From NCBI RefSeq assembly GCF_014207985.1, contig NZ_JACHMI010000001.1, positions 248,001 to 312,000 of the forward strand: a DNA stretch of 64,000 nucleotides, read 5' to 3'. The translations under genes and the position numbers were made by a program. The notes beneath the pieces were generated by a model. It saw nothing but the letters and a program-made list of their open reading frames with translations. It ran no database searches and had not been told where the DNA came from. Shown here in pieces: positions 34,759-45,600 of the stretch; position 1 is the stretch's first letter; each line of letters starts with the position of its first letter. This DNA is from Nonomuraea rubra. Its GTDB lineage: Bacteria; Actinomycetota; Actinomycetes; Streptosporangiales; Streptosporangiaceae.

Positions 34759-34860
34759 GTCCATCCACCGTTCGGTGGATTCTCCGGTCAGCATCATCCC
34801 CCGCCTGTTGTGGCTGACAGGTCGATTCGGCGGGCGGGGCCCCGGCAGCATGCTTGAGCC

Positions 34861-35751
34861 ATGGCAGTCATCGAGGTCACGGACCTGCGCAAGGCGTACG
34901 CGGGCCAGACGGTCCTGGACGGGGTGTCGTTCTCCGTGGAGGAGGGCGAGATCTTCGGCGTGCTCGGCCCGAACGGCACCGGCAAGACCACCACCGTGGA
35001 GTGCGTGGAGGGGCTGCGCCGCCCCGACAGCGGGACGATCGAGGTGTTCGGCCTCGACCCGGTCAGGGACGCGCGGGAGATGCACGAGCTGATCGGGGTG
35101 CAGCTCCAGCAGGCGCAGCTCCCGGAGAACCTGAAGGTGTGGGAGGCGCTCGACCTGTACGCCTCGTTCTACGCCCGGCCGCGTGACTGGCGGGAGCTGC
35201 TGGAGGAGTGGGGGCTGGCGGACAAGCGGAACGCCAGGTTCGGCAAGTTGTCCGGCGGCCAGAAGCAGCGGCTGTTCATCGCGCTGGCGCTCGTGGGGAA
35301 CCCGAGGGTGGCGTTCCTGGACGAGCTGACCACGGGGCTGGACCCGCAGGCCCGCCGGACGACCTGGGAGCTGATCAAGCGGATCAGGGCCAGTGGGGTG
35401 ACGGTGGTGCTGGTCAGCCACTTCATGGACGAGGTGGAGGAGCTGTGCGACCGGGTCATGGTGCTCGACCGCGGCAGGGTCGTGGCGGTGGACACGCCGT
35501 CCGGGCTGGTCGGCGGCGAGCAGCGGATGCGGTTCACGGTACAGGCCAGGGACCTGGGCGACCTGGCGGGGCTGCCGGGGGTGACCGGGGTGTCCAGGAC
35601 GGGGAACCGCGTGATCGTCACGGGCCGCGGGGACTTCGCCACGGCGGTCACGGCCCACCTGGCCCGCCACCACGTGCTGGTCAGCGACCTGCGCATCGAC
35701 AACCGGACGCTGGAAGACGCGTTCACCGCCCTGACCGGCCAGTCCTTCTGA
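34861..35751 (+). CDS. ABC-2 transporter ATP-binding protein
   Basis: 296 aa. Walker A GPNGTGKTT near residue 39, signature SGGQKQR near 134, Walker B AFLDELTTGLDP near 153 (Leu where Pro is usual after the catalytic Glu), and H-loop VSHFMDEVE near 185. First gene of a four-gene unit with the permease, histidine kinase and response regulator; spacings are 11 bp, 3 bp and an 8-bp overlap. Expected to energise export of a drug, lipid or peptide. Confidence 0.92.
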   Translation: MAVIEVTDLRKAYAGQTVLDGVSFSVEEGEIFGVLGPNGTGKTTTVECVEGLRRPDSGTIEVFGLDPVRDAREMHELIGVQLQQAQLPENLKVWEALDLYASFYARPRDWRELLEEWGLADKRNARFGKLSGGQKQRLFIALALVGNPRVAFLDELTTGLDPQARRTTWELIKRIRASGVTVVLVSHFMDEVEELCDRVMVLDRGRVVAVDTPSGLVGGEQRMRFTVQARDLGDLAGLPGVTGVSRTGNRVIVTGRGDFATAVTAHLARHHVLVSDLRIDNRTLEDAFTALTGQSF

Positions 35752-35762
35752 GGAGAACGATC

Positions 35763-36458
35763 ATGATGAAGCTCGCCCTGGTGGAGACCAAGCTGCTCAC
35801 CCGCGAACCGGGGGCGCTGTTCTCGCTGCTCATCCCGCTGTTCATCCTGGTGGTGTTCGGCAGCTCGATCCAGCCGGGAGACACCGTGCTGCTGCCGATG
35901 GCGCTGGCCATCGCCGTGGGGCTGGTGGGCCTGTACCTGCTCCCCACCACCCTGGCCACCTACCGCGAACGGGGCATCCTGCGCAGGCTGTCCATCACGC
36001 CGGTGCATCCGGGCAGGCTGCTGGTGGTGCAGTTGCTGCTCCAGCTCGTGCTGGTGGTGGCCGCGTGCGGGCTGCTGATGGCCGTCGCGGGCACGGTCCT
36101 GGGCGCGCACCTGCCCGGCCTGGTGCTCTCCGGCGTGCTCGCCTTCGTGCTCGGTACGGCGAGCATGTTCGCGATCGGCTCGCTGGTGGCGGCCCTGGCG
36201 CCGAACGGCAGGGCGGCCAACGGGATCGGTGTCCTGCTGTACTTCCCGATGGCCTATCTCGCCGGGCTCATGCAGCCGGTGGATCAACTGCCGGATATGG
36301 TGGCGCTCGTCGGGAAATTTACCCCTCTGGGTGCTTTCGTGGAGAGCCTCCGGGACGTCTGGGCGGGTAGTGCTCCCAGCCTCGTGACGCTGGGCGTGAT
36401 GGCCGCCTACACCCTGGTCATCGGCCTCGCGGCAACCAAGTTCTTCCGCTGGGAGTGA
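35763..36458 (+). CDS. ABC-2 type permease
   Basis: 231 aa with six hydrophobic segments (~18-40, 43-60, 85-110, 118-143, 150-172 and 205-225) and the ABC-2 fold motif RERGILRRLSITPV after helix 2. Start ATG 35763 with AGGAG seven nt upstream. Partner of the preceding ATPase. Its stop is 3 bp before the histidine kinase start. Confidence 0.92.
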   Translation: MMKLALVETKLLTREPGALFSLLIPLFILVVFGSSIQPGDTVLLPMALAIAVGLVGLYLLPTTLATYRERGILRRLSITPVHPGRLLVVQLLLQLVLVVAACGLLMAVAGTVLGAHLPGLVLSGVLAFVLGTASMFAIGSLVAALAPNGRAANGIGVLLYFPMAYLAGLMQPVDQLPDMVALVGKFTPLGAFVESLRDVWAGSAPSLVTLGVMAAYTLVIGLAATKFFRWE

Positions 36459-36461
36459 AGG

Positions 36462-37610
36462 ATGGTCGGTCGCCTCGACCGGTGGGAACAGTTGCTGGAG
36501 CGCCAGCTCGCGGCGGCGCCGTACGTGCTGCTGGTGATCTCCACGGTCCTCTGCCTGCTCACCGGCGCGCGGCCGTGGCTAACCGTCGGGCTGGCCGTGC
36601 TCGCCGGCGGGTGGTTGTGGCTGGTGCCGCGGGGCGCGGTGTACGTGGCGGGGCTGGTCCTACTGATCGGCGCGCTCTGTACGCAGGGAGTGTGGTTCGC
36701 CAGCTTCTTCGGCTTCACCGGGTACCTCCACTCCTGGCAGTACCTGAAGGGCAAGTGGCGGTTCGCCGGAGTGACCGGCACGGCGGCGATCAGCAGCGCG
36801 GCCTACAGCGGCGGCCTGCCGGAGCCCACGCCGTTCTCGATCCTGACCTTCCTGTTCTTCACGGGCGCCATCGTGGCCGGGGTCGGGCTGTTCAGCTTCG
36901 TCGGCGAGATCACGGCCGAGCGCAGCGCCGAGCGCAAGCGCATGGTGTCCCAGCTGGAGCAGACCATGCGGGAGAACGCCGGCCTGCACGCCCAGCTCCT
37001 GGTCCAGGCCCGCGAGGCAGGGGTGCTCGACGAGCGGCAGCGCATGGCGGCCGAGATCCACGACACCCTCGCCCAGGGGCTGACGGGCATCATCACCCAG
37101 CTCCAGGCGGCCAGGCAGAGCCAGGACTGGCACCACGTGGACCTCGCCGTACGGCTGGCGCGCGAGAGCCTCGCCGAGGCCCGGCGCTCCGTGAACGCGG
37201 TGGGCCCCGGCCAGCTGGAGGCCGCGCCGCTGCCCGAGGCGCTCGAGGAGGTCGTCGACCGGTGGAACGAGCTCCACGGGACCCCGGCCGAATTCACCAT
37301 CACTGGTACGGTCCGACCCATGCATCCAGAGGTCGAGGAGACGCTGCTGCGTACTGCGCAGGAGGCGCTGGCCAACGTCGCCAAGCACGCGAACGCCTCC
37401 AGGGTCGGGCTGACCCTGTCGTACATGGAGGACCTGGTCACTCTCGACGTACGCGACGACGGCGTCGGTTTCGACCCCAAGCTGACGGCGTTCGGCCTGA
37501 CCGCGATGCGCAAGCGGGTGGACCGGCTGGCGGGCACGCTGGAGATCGAGTCCGAGGCCGGGGCGGGCACCGCGATCTCGGCGAGCCTCCCGGCGGTGGC
37601 CCGTGGCTGA
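36462..37610 (+). CDS. NarL-type sensor histidine kinase
   Basis: 382 aa. Five or six membrane helices in the first ~150 residues without an evident extracellular domain, as in intramembrane-sensing kinases that watch an associated ABC exporter (DesK/LiaS style). Dimerisation helix with the phospho-acceptor His in ERQRMAAEIHDTLAQGL at ~198; HATPase_c with TAQEALANVAKHA near 305 and DVRDDGVGFDP near 330. Overlaps the response regulator by 8 nt. Confidence 0.93.
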   Translation: MVGRLDRWEQLLERQLAAAPYVLLVISTVLCLLTGARPWLTVGLAVLAGGWLWLVPRGAVYVAGLVLLIGALCTQGVWFASFFGFTGYLHSWQYLKGKWRFAGVTGTAAISSAAYSGGLPEPTPFSILTFLFFTGAIVAGVGLFSFVGEITAERSAERKRMVSQLEQTMRENAGLHAQLLVQAREAGVLDERQRMAAEIHDTLAQGLTGIITQLQAARQSQDWHHVDLAVRLARESLAEARRSVNAVGPGQLEAAPLPEALEEVVDRWNELHGTPAEFTITGTVRPMHPEVEETLLRTAQEALANVAKHANASRVGLTLSYMEDLVTLDVRDDGVGFDPKLTAFGLTAMRKRVDRLAGTLEIESEAGAGTAISASLPAVARG

Positions 37611-38244
37611 GGCCCCGATCCGGCTGCTCATCGCCGACGACCATCCCATCGTCCGCGACGGGCTGCGCGGCATGTTCGCCGGCGACCCGGGCTTCGAGGT
37701 GCTCGGCGAGGCCGCCGACGGCGCGCAGGCCGTCGCGCTCGCGCAGGCGCTGCGCCCGGACGTGATCCTCATGGACCTGCGCATGCCGGGCATGGACGGC
37801 GTCGCGGCCATCAAGGAGCTGGCCAGGGTGGGCAGCGCGGCCCGCGTGCTCGTCCTGACCACCTACGACACCGACCGCGACGTCATGCCGGCCGTCGAGG
37901 CCGGCGCCACCGGCTATCTCCTCAAGGACACCGGCAGGGACGAACTCGTCCGCGCCGTCCGTACGGCCGCGCGGGGCGAGGCCGTACTCTCCCCGTCCGT
38001 CGCCACCCGCCTCCTCGGCCAGGTCCGCACCCCCGCCGACCCGCTGAGCGCCCGGGAGCTGGAGATCCTGCGGCTCATCGCCGACGGCGCGACCAACCGC
38101 GAGGCCGCCGCGCGGCTGTTCATCAGCGAGGCCACGGTCAAGAGCCACGTGCTGCACATCTACACCAAGCTGGGGGTCAACGACCGCGCGGCCGCCGTCG
38201 CCACGGCCTTCCGGCGCGGGCTGCTCACCGTGGAGAACGACTGA
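37603..38244 (+). CDS. NarL/FixJ family response regulator
   Basis: 213 aa from GTG 37603. Receiver domain with acidic pocket IADDHP, phospho-acceptor Asp in VILMDLRMPGMDG near residue 56, Lys in LLKDTGRDE. LuxR helix-turn-helix at ~148-205 (LSARELEILRLIADGATNRE, ATVKSHVLHIYTKLGVNDR). With the upstream kinase it probably controls its own ABC operon. Confidence 0.94.
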   Translation: MAEAPIRLLIADDHPIVRDGLRGMFAGDPGFEVLGEAADGAQAVALAQALRPDVILMDLRMPGMDGVAAIKELARVGSAARVLVLTTYDTDRDVMPAVEAGATGYLLKDTGRDELVRAVRTAARGEAVLSPSVATRLLGQVRTPADPLSARELEILRLIADGATNREAAARLFISEATVKSHVLHIYTKLGVNDRAAAVATAFRRGLLTVEND

Positions 38245-38307
38245 CGGGGGTGTCGGTGGCGTCCGGTAGCTTCCACGCTACCCCGGCACCGATCGAGGAG
38301 AGCCCGC

Positions 38308-39486
38308 ATGTCGCACGCCACCGCCGAGGACTACGCATGGCAGCACGGCTGGGAGGAGATCTACACCGTCACGTTCGTCCTGGGGCTGGACGAGCGCGAG
38401 ACGCTGCGCAGGTTCGGCGTTGCCGAGCAGGACATGCGCCCGTACTCCTGGGAGGAGTTATGGGAGCGCGTCGAGGAGACCGACGGGTGTTGTGACGTGG
38501 TCGTCGCGGCGCGCGCGGGCGACTGGACGGTCGCGTTCGAGCTCCGCGGCTGGGAGGGCGTCAGATGGGTGACGCTGCGGGAGCTGTCGCGCGGCGGCGA
38601 GGCCGTGGCGGTCATGCGGCACGACTACGCGGCCTCCCACCGGTTCATGCACGCCGTGGACGGTGAGGTGCGGACGGGTTTCCGCCCGCAGTGGCCGCAG
38701 GAGCGGTGGGGCACGCGGCCCGACGCGCTGAACGGGCACATGGCGGAGCTGGGGCTGCCGACGGAGCCGGAGGACGAGCTCGACACCTGGGACGAGGTGG
38801 TGCCGGCCTCGCTGGCCCTGGCCGGCCGGATCAGCGGGGTGCTGTTCGACACCGAGGTGCTGGGGGAGCCGATGTTCGGCGGGATCATCACCGCCCCGGT
38901 GCCGGACGACCCGCCGACGGGGGATCCGCTGGCGGGCCATCCGCTGCGGGGGCACGACGCGGAGCTGGCCGAGGCGATCGACGCGGCCGATCCCGGGGTG
39001 CGGCGGGTGGCGGTGATCGCGGAGGCGCGGCGGTTGTGCCGGGTGGCGGGGGTCGAGGAGCATCCGGTGCTGGCCGAGGCCCTGGGCCGGGCGCAGCGCG
39101 GGGAGAGCGTGGACGAGCGGGGCATGGACCGGCTCGTCCGCCTCTGGGAGGCCGACCTCACGGGGCAGCCGATCGATCGGGAGACCGGTGAGTGGATCGC
39201 CGACCCGTGCGCCGAGTCCCACCGGTCACCGGGCGGCAGGTACAGCGTGACGTTCGTCGACTCCCGGACGGGAGAGCGGACGTGCCCGACCTGCACGCCG
39301 TGGCGGCGGCCGAGCGGGGAGGAGCGCGACAGTGCCCGCGCCCGGTGGCGGGCGGCCACGGCGGTCCGCGACACGTTCCTGTCAGATGAGCGCAAGGCCG
39401 CGTACGACGTGCACCTCACCGCGGCCGCCACCGACCCGGAGCACGCGGCGGCGGTCGTCCGCGTGCTCCGGGGCGAGGGTCACTGA
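38308..39486 (+). CDS. DUF6461 domain protein
   Basis: 392 aa. Residues ~10-210 show the DUF6461 pattern: an early Trp (YAWQHGWEEIYTVTFVLGLD), ETLRRFGV, and WTVAFELRGWEGVR. The C-terminal half is helical with a CPTCTPW motif near 330 and no membrane segment. Function unknown; such proteins are abundant in actinomycetes. It converges on the secreted glycosidase gene with a 7-bp overlap of stop regions. Confidence 0.75.
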   Translation: MSHATAEDYAWQHGWEEIYTVTFVLGLDERETLRRFGVAEQDMRPYSWEELWERVEETDGCCDVVVAARAGDWTVAFELRGWEGVRWVTLRELSRGGEAVAVMRHDYAASHRFMHAVDGEVRTGFRPQWPQERWGTRPDALNGHMAELGLPTEPEDELDTWDEVVPASLALAGRISGVLFDTEVLGEPMFGGIITAPVPDDPPTGDPLAGHPLRGHDAELAEAIDAADPGVRRVAVIAEARRLCRVAGVEEHPVLAEALGRAQRGESVDERGMDRLVRLWEADLTGQPIDRETGEWIADPCAESHRSPGGRYSVTFVDSRTGERTCPTCTPWRRPSGEERDSARARWRAATAVRDTFLSDERKAAYDVHLTAAATDPEHAAAVVRVLRGEGH

Positions 39487-41519
39487 CTGGTGCAGACCGT
39501 GCCGTTCAATGTGAAGACGGACGGAAGCACGTTGGGGCCGCTGTAGTTGCCCACGAACCCGATCGTGGTGGTGGCTCCCGTGGCGAGCGACGGGTTGGCG
39601 GGCTCGTTGACGGCCTTGACGTCCGATCCGGACTGGGTCCAGACGGCGCTCCAGCCGCTCCCGAAGCTCTGCCACGGCCGGGGCCAGCTGAACGACAGGG
39701 TCCAGCCGTTCATCGGGGCGCCGTGGTTGGTGATGTCGATGGAGCCGACGTAGCCGCTGGCCCAGTCCGTCTGGATGGTCAGCTTGACGGAGCAGGAGCT
39801 GGTGGCGGGGGTGCCGGTGGTGAAGGTGAGCGGGGGCGAGGGGTCGGAGGAGGCGCCGCCGGTGTCCCTGGCGATCACGTTGACCGTGTAGCGGGTGCCC
39901 GGCTTGAGGTTGCGGACCGTGAGGGTGGTGCCGGTGGTCTCGCCGAGCTGCTCGGAGACGGCGCCGTGCTGGCGGTGGAGCTCGTACTTGGCGATCGGGC
40001 GGGTGCCGGGCCTGGCGGCGGGCCAGGTGATCGTGGCGGTCCGGTCCGTGACGGCGGTGACGGCCGGCTGGCCGGGGGTGCCGGGGCGGCCCGCCTGTAC
40101 CGACGACGGCTTGAGGATGACGGTGGTCAGGGAGAGGGGCGGCAGCGTCTGGGTGGTCGCGGTGCCGGAGGTGGAGGTGGTGATGCCGGTCGCGCCGTTC
40201 GTGTGGGACAGGACGGTGGGCGCGCCAGCGGCGGGGGCGAAGCCGGAGTAGCCGAGCTCGACCGGGTACGACGTGTCGGACGAGGTGTTGATCATCATGA
40301 CGGCCAGGTCGCCGTTCGGGCGGCGGGCCGCGTGCGCGGTGACCTCCGGCTGGTCCGTCGCGGCGCGGACGAAGCGGTCACCCGGGCGGGCGAACCTGCT
40401 CATCATCTGCAACGCGTAGTACGGCGCGAACGGGGTGTTCAGCGCCGGCTCGCAGACGCTGCCGTCGGAGGTGCACCCTCCGCTCGACAGCAGGCCGAAG
40501 TCGCCGTAGTCGGTGTGCCCCTCGACCTCGGTGACGGTGCCGATGCCGTTGTGCACGTTCCACCAGTCCACCGTGAACACGCCGTTGGCCAGCAGCGTCG
40601 CGTACGCGTCGGCGGCGGCCAGCGCGCCCGGCTGGGTGTTGGTGCCGTTGCTGCTGGAGCCGGTGTTGAACTCGGTCATCGCGATGCCGATCCGCTCCGA
40701 GCCCGGCCCGGCGTACCTGGCGAGCTGCTCGCGGGTGAGCTGGATCATGTCGGGGATGTGGCCGGTCCTGTCGAGGGCGCCGGGGTACCAGTGCAGGATG
40801 ACGAAGTCGATCTTCGATCCGGCGGTGGAGAGCACGACCTTGTTCCAGGAGCCGCTGTCGCCCTCGGCCACGATGGCGTCGGGCCAGTTCGCGGGCGTGG
40901 TCAGCACGGCGCCGATCTTGATGGTGGGATCGACGGCCTTCATCGCGTCGGCGTAGGCGACGACGTGGCGGGCGTACTCGTTCGGGCTCTTGTCGGCGTG
41001 GTCGTCCGCCTCCCAGGCGGAGCCGTAGTGGCCGTTGCCGTAGTTCTCGTTGCCGATCTCCCAGTACTTGACGCCGTACCCCTTGGTGACGTTGGCGTGG
41101 CGTACCCAGGCCGCGGCCTCCTCGGCGGTGCCGGTGCCGTAGTTGGCGGTGACCATCGGCTGCGCCCCGGTACGGCGGACGCCGCTCATGAAGGAGTCGA
41201 AGTCGGTGTTCGGCGCCACGTAGCCGCCGGGGGCGGTGTGGTCGGCCCAGTGGTAGATGTCGGAGTAGGAGCCGCCGGGGTAGCGCAGCAGCTTCATGCC
41301 CGCGTCCTTGAGCAGGTCGGCGGTCTCGTTCGTACCCAGGTTGGTATCCCAGATCGCGTGGTTGGTGCCGAGGCCCGTCTCAGGGACGGTGGCCAGTGCG
41401 GCGCGGGCGTTCACCGTCACCTCGACGGCGGCGGGCTCGTCCGCGTACGCGGCGGGAGCGTTCAGGGCGGTCAGCGTCAGCAGGGCTGCCAACGTGGCTC
41501 GCAGGGGGATCTTCGGCAT
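39480..41519 (-). CDS. Secreted clan GH-A glycoside hydrolase with Fn3 and CBM2
   Basis: 679 aa. Signal peptide ending AYADEP at ~27. Residues ~30-470 are a (beta/alpha)8 hydrolase of the arabinofuranosidase-like type: YPGGSYSDIYHW near 84, acid/base EIGNENYGNGHYG near 153 and nucleophile MTEFNTG near 282. An Fn3 domain is at ~480-570 and a family 2 carbohydrate-binding module at ~575-679, starting at SCSVKL and ending CTSQ with its paired Cys and surface Trp (WTLSFSWPRPWQSF). The module points to cellulose or xylan binding, so plant cell-wall breakdown is likely. Confidence 0.88.
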   Translation of the reverse strand: MPKIPLRATLAALLTLTALNAPAAYADEPAAVEVTVNARAALATVPETGLGTNHAIWDTNLGTNETADLLKDAGMKLLRYPGGSYSDIYHWADHTAPGGYVAPNTDFDSFMSGVRRTGAQPMVTANYGTGTAEEAAAWVRHANVTKGYGVKYWEIGNENYGNGHYGSAWEADDHADKSPNEYARHVVAYADAMKAVDPTIKIGAVLTTPANWPDAIVAEGDSGSWNKVVLSTAGSKIDFVILHWYPGALDRTGHIPDMIQLTREQLARYAGPGSERIGIAMTEFNTGSSSNGTNTQPGALAAADAYATLLANGVFTVDWWNVHNGIGTVTEVEGHTDYGDFGLLSSGGCTSDGSVCEPALNTPFAPYYALQMMSRFARPGDRFVRAATDQPEVTAHAARRPNGDLAVMMINTSSDTSYPVELGYSGFAPAAGAPTVLSHTNGATGITTSTSGTATTQTLPPLSLTTVILKPSSVQAGRPGTPGQPAVTAVTDRTATITWPAARPGTRPIAKYELHRQHGAVSEQLGETTGTTLTVRNLKPGTRYTVNVIARDTGGASSDPSPPLTFTTGTPATSSCSVKLTIQTDWASGYVGSIDITNHGAPMNGWTLSFSWPRPWQSFGSGWSAVWTQSGSDVKAVNEPANPSLATGATTTIGFVGNYSGPNVLPSVFTLNGTVCTSQ

Positions 41520-41643
41520 CGGCGCACCTCGTGCTGGATTTGCGGGTATTCAGCTCGACGCCTCCTCCTGACCAGGAAGCATCATGATCATGGGCGGTGC
41601 CCGCACGGGCGTCAATCGAGGCTGAAACTTTCACGCGCCTGCC

Positions 41644-42633
41644 ATGATGGACAGCATGCTGGAGGCAGCCGGGCTGGATGAACTGGAGGAACGGGCGTAC
41701 CGGTTACTCGTACGGGCGGGCGAGGCGGACGCCGCCGGCCTCGCCGAGGAGCTGGGAATCACGACGGAGTCGGCGCGGGCCGCGCTGGCCGGCATGCGGG
41801 AGGCGGGCCTGGCCCGCGAGGTGGCCGCCGGCAGGTACGCGCCGGTGGCGCCCGAGGTCGCGCTCGGCCCCCGCCTGGTACGCCGGCAGGAGACGATCGA
41901 CTGGGCGCGGCAGGCCGTGGAGCAGCTCGCCGAGGAGTACCGCGCCAGCCTGCGCCGCAGCGACGCCGACCGGCTGATCGAGGTGCTGCCGAGCCGCGCC
42001 GCGCTCCGCGAGCAGGTCCGCCATCTCCAGGACAGCGCCCGGGAGGAGGTGCTGTACTTCTGCCGCGCCGGCCACGTGGTCATGCCCTCGGTGGACAACA
42101 CCGAGGAGCTGGAGGCGCTCGGCCGCGGCGTCGGCTACCGGGTCATCTACGAGCAGGCCCTGCTGGAGGAGCCCGGCATGGTGGCCAACGTGGCCTACGG
42201 GATCAAGCTGGGCGAGCAGGCCCGGGCCGTACGCGCGCTGCCGGTGCGGATGATGATCGCCGACCGGTCCATCGCGCTGCTGCCGCTGGTGCAGCACGCG
42301 GAGGGGGTGACCGAGACGACGGCCGCGCTGGTGCGGGGCAGCAGCCTGCTGGAGGCGCTGATCGCGCTGTTCGAGGCGCAGTGGGAGCGGGCCACGCCGA
42401 TCAGGTTCCTGGAGGACGGGCAGGTCACCGACACCCCGTCCTGCCCGCTGGACGCCGACGAGCTGTACCTGCTGTCGCTGCTGGTCGCCGGCGTGCCGGA
42501 GAAGACGATCGCCAGCCAGCTCGGGCTCAGCCTGCGTACGGTGCAGCGCCGCGTCTACCACCTGATGCGGCTCGCGGGCGCGCAGACCAGGATGCAACTG
42601 GCCTGGCATGCGGCCCGCGAGCGCTGGTTGTGA
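41644..42633 (+). CDS. TrmB/LuxR-like two-HTH transcriptional regulator
   Basis: 329 aa. An N-terminal TrmB-like winged helix (residues ~10-65, LDELEERAYRLLVRAG, ELGITTESARAALAGMREAG), a central domain of PLD-like/TrmB effector type (~110-235), and a C-terminal LuxR helix-turn-helix (~270-325, LYLLSLLVAGVPEKTIASQL, LSLRTVQRRVYHLM). This regulator type frequently lies beside secreted S8 peptidases or glycosidases in Streptosporangiales. Here the GH gene is divergent and the S8 gene follows in the opposite direction, both possible targets. ATG 41644 or 41656 may be the start. Confidence 0.85.
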   Translation: MMDSMLEAAGLDELEERAYRLLVRAGEADAAGLAEELGITTESARAALAGMREAGLAREVAAGRYAPVAPEVALGPRLVRRQETIDWARQAVEQLAEEYRASLRRSDADRLIEVLPSRAALREQVRHLQDSAREEVLYFCRAGHVVMPSVDNTEELEALGRGVGYRVIYEQALLEEPGMVANVAYGIKLGEQARAVRALPVRMMIADRSIALLPLVQHAEGVTETTAALVRGSSLLEALIALFEAQWERATPIRFLEDGQVTDTPSCPLDADELYLLSLLVAGVPEKTIASQLGLSLRTVQRRVYHLMRLAGAQTRMQLAWHAARERWL

Positions 42634-42676
42634 GCCCTTACCTGACTCCGTACGCCCCGGTGACGGTCTGCTCGAA

Positions 42677-45600
42677 CTACTTGACCCCGTACGCCCTGGT
42701 GACGGTCTGCTCGAAGCGGCCGCCCGAGGCGCCCGTCGCGGTCACCCGCAGCGACACGCCCGTCTCGGTGGCCCGGTGGGAGACCAGCGCGGTCCACCGG
42801 CCGTGGCCGAGGGGCAGGAGCGGCAGCCTCCGCCAGGTCGTGCCGTCGTCGTAGGACAGCTCGGCCGTCAGCGTCCTGGCGTCGCGGGCGGTGAAGCCGA
42901 GCGAGACCGGGAGCGTCCGGCGGACCCGGCCCTCCAGGTCGGCGGGCACGTCGTAGTCCACGCCGAGCAGCGGCAGCGGGCCGTCACCGCGCGCGGACCG
43001 GAACGTCCACGCGGTGCGGGTGGCGGTGGCGTAGCGCCAGTTCTCCGACGTGCGGGTGGTGTCCAGCTCCAGGCGGTACTCGGCCTCGCCCTCGGCGGCG
43101 GGGAAGTCGCCGCGCAGGCTGTCGCGCTGCTCCACCAGCTCGCCGTCGCGGTAGAACCGGGCCACGGCGGTGTCCTTGTCGCCGCTGCCGCCCTTGTACC
43201 CGGCGTGCCCGGCAGCGTCCACGAACTCGGGCACGTGCAGCGACAGCACGTCCCCCGCCCGGGTCGCGGTGCGGACGGCGGGGCGCACGACCGGCGCGAA
43301 CCAGCTCTCCTCGACCCGCTCACCCGCCCGGTACGTCCTCGGCTCGGCGGTCAGGCCGCCACGCAACCGGCTCTGCGACTCCCAGGTGAGCATGTGCTGC
43401 ACCACGTGCTGCCACTGCGTGTCCCCCGAGCTGACGTACTCGGCCCTGCGCAGCGGCGTCGGCACCATCCGCTGCGTCTCCATCTGCAGGTCCAGGTCGT
43501 ACTGCTGCCACGGCCGCCAGCCGAACCGCTGGTCCTTGCCGTACCGGGCGCCGCCGGACTCGTGGTAGCCGGAGCTGACCAGCGCGGTGTTGCGCCGGCT
43601 CACGTCGTGCACGACCCGCTCGGGCACTCGGCCCGTGGAGACCTGCATGACCTCGTAGAGGTACGGCGTCGCGAACGTCCCCGTGACCTCCAGCACGCCG
43701 CCCTTCAGCAGCGCCTGCCCGCGGTCGTGCGTGACCAGCAGCGTGGGCAGCGGGTCCCGGGTACCGGTCGGCTGCCACGGCTGCCACATGGCGCGGCCGT
43801 CGGGCCCCACCACGATCGCCGCCACCGCCCCGGCCGCGGCCAGGTCGTCCAGCTTGGACGTCCAGTCGCCGAACACCTTGCTGGTGATCACGGCGGCCTT
43901 GCCCTTCAGGTCGGGGTCATCGGCGTTCGCCAGCGTCCAGCGCTGCCTGCCGGCGATCTCCGGTGACCTGATCGCCGGCCGGACCACGAGCGGGTCGCGG
44001 CCGAGCCGGGCCTGGACCCGGGGCGCGGCGAGCTGCCAGCGCGAGGCGAACTCGAACGTGCCATTCGTGACCTGCCGGGTGGGGGTGACGGCGAGGCCCT
44101 CTACGGAGGGGAAGTTCATGGCGCCCAGGGAGATCTTCCTGGAGCCGTAGGTGCGGTGGGTGAAGTAGGTGGAGATGCCCTCCTGCATCACCGGCTGCGC
44201 GGTCCTGATCTCGACGGGCACCGCGGTCCTGGCGTCGAGCACCACCTCCAGGTCCGCGCCGACCTGCAGCTCGGGCATGACGACGAGGGTGTCGACGGGC
44301 AGCTCGTCGCTGCTCTCGCCGATGATCGCCTGCGTGTGGTACGTGCCCTCCGGCACCTCGACCGTCCAGCCCTCGTGCTCCCGCATGATGTAGCCGTACG
44401 CGTCGTCCCTGCTCGCGGCGCCGTACATGGCGATCAGCGGCACCCGGGCCGGGCTGCCGTCGCGGTCCACGGCGGTGAAGTGCACCCGGTGCGTCCTGCC
44501 GCGCCTGGTCAGGGCGAGCGTGGTGTGCGCGACCGAGGAGCCGTCGGAGGCGGTGACATAGCCGGCGTGCCTGCCGTGGGCGAGCCTGCCCAGGTCCACG
44601 CGGGCCTCGACGGACGCGCTGGCGCCCGCCTCGACGGTGAGCGTGGTGGCCGACAGGGTGACGGCTCCCTCGCCGGGGGCGGTGCCGTCCAGGTTGGTGA
44701 GGGCGGGGGTGAGCGTGAGCGTCACCGGGGACTGGCCGTGGTTGGTGTAGGTGATGGTGCCGCCGGGGGTGCCCGTCTCTCCGTCCTCGTGCACGCCGAG
44801 GCTGAGGGAGGCGGTGGCGGTGACCGGCTGGCGTACGGCCCGGGCCACGTCCAGGCGGCCGCCGCCCTGCTCGTACGGGGTCTGCCCGTCGATCGTCCTC
44901 GCCGTGGAGACCAGGGCGTCCTTGAGCTGCCCGGCCTTCCACCCGGGATGCCGCTGGGCCAGGATCGCCGCCGCGCCCGCCACGTGCGGCGTGGCCATGG
45001 ACGTGCCGGAGAGCCTGGTGTGCAGGTCGTCCACGGGCGTGCCGAGGCCGGTGCCGCTCGCCCTGGCGGCCGTGATGTTCACGCCGGGCGCGGTGATGTC
45101 GGGCTTGATCGCCTCGTCCAGGCGGGGGCCGCGGCTGGAGAACGGCGCGAGGGCGTCGGCGGCGTCCACGGCGCCGACGGTCAGCGCGGAGGTGGCCGCG
45201 CCGGGCGAGCCGACCGTGTACTCGTCGCCGTCGTTGCCCGCGGCGATCACGAACAGGGCGCCGGTCTGCGCCGTCAGCGTGTCCACGGCGAGGCTGAGCG
45301 GGTCGGTGCCGTCGGTGGGGCCGCCGCCGAGGCTCATGCTGACGATGTCGGCGCCGCTGTCCCTGGCGGCCCACTCCATGCCGGCCAGCACCTGCGACTC
45401 GGAGCCGCTGCCGTTCCTGTCCAGCACCTTGCCGATCGCCAGGTCGGCACCGGGGGCGACGCCCTTGCGCAGGCCGCCCGAGGCGGCGCCGGTGCCCGCT
45501 ACGGTGGCGGCGACGTGGGTGCCGTGGCCGTGCTCGTCCTTGGCCGAGGGGTCGCCGGTGAAGTTGCGGGTCTCCGTGATCTTCCCGGCGACGTCGGGGT

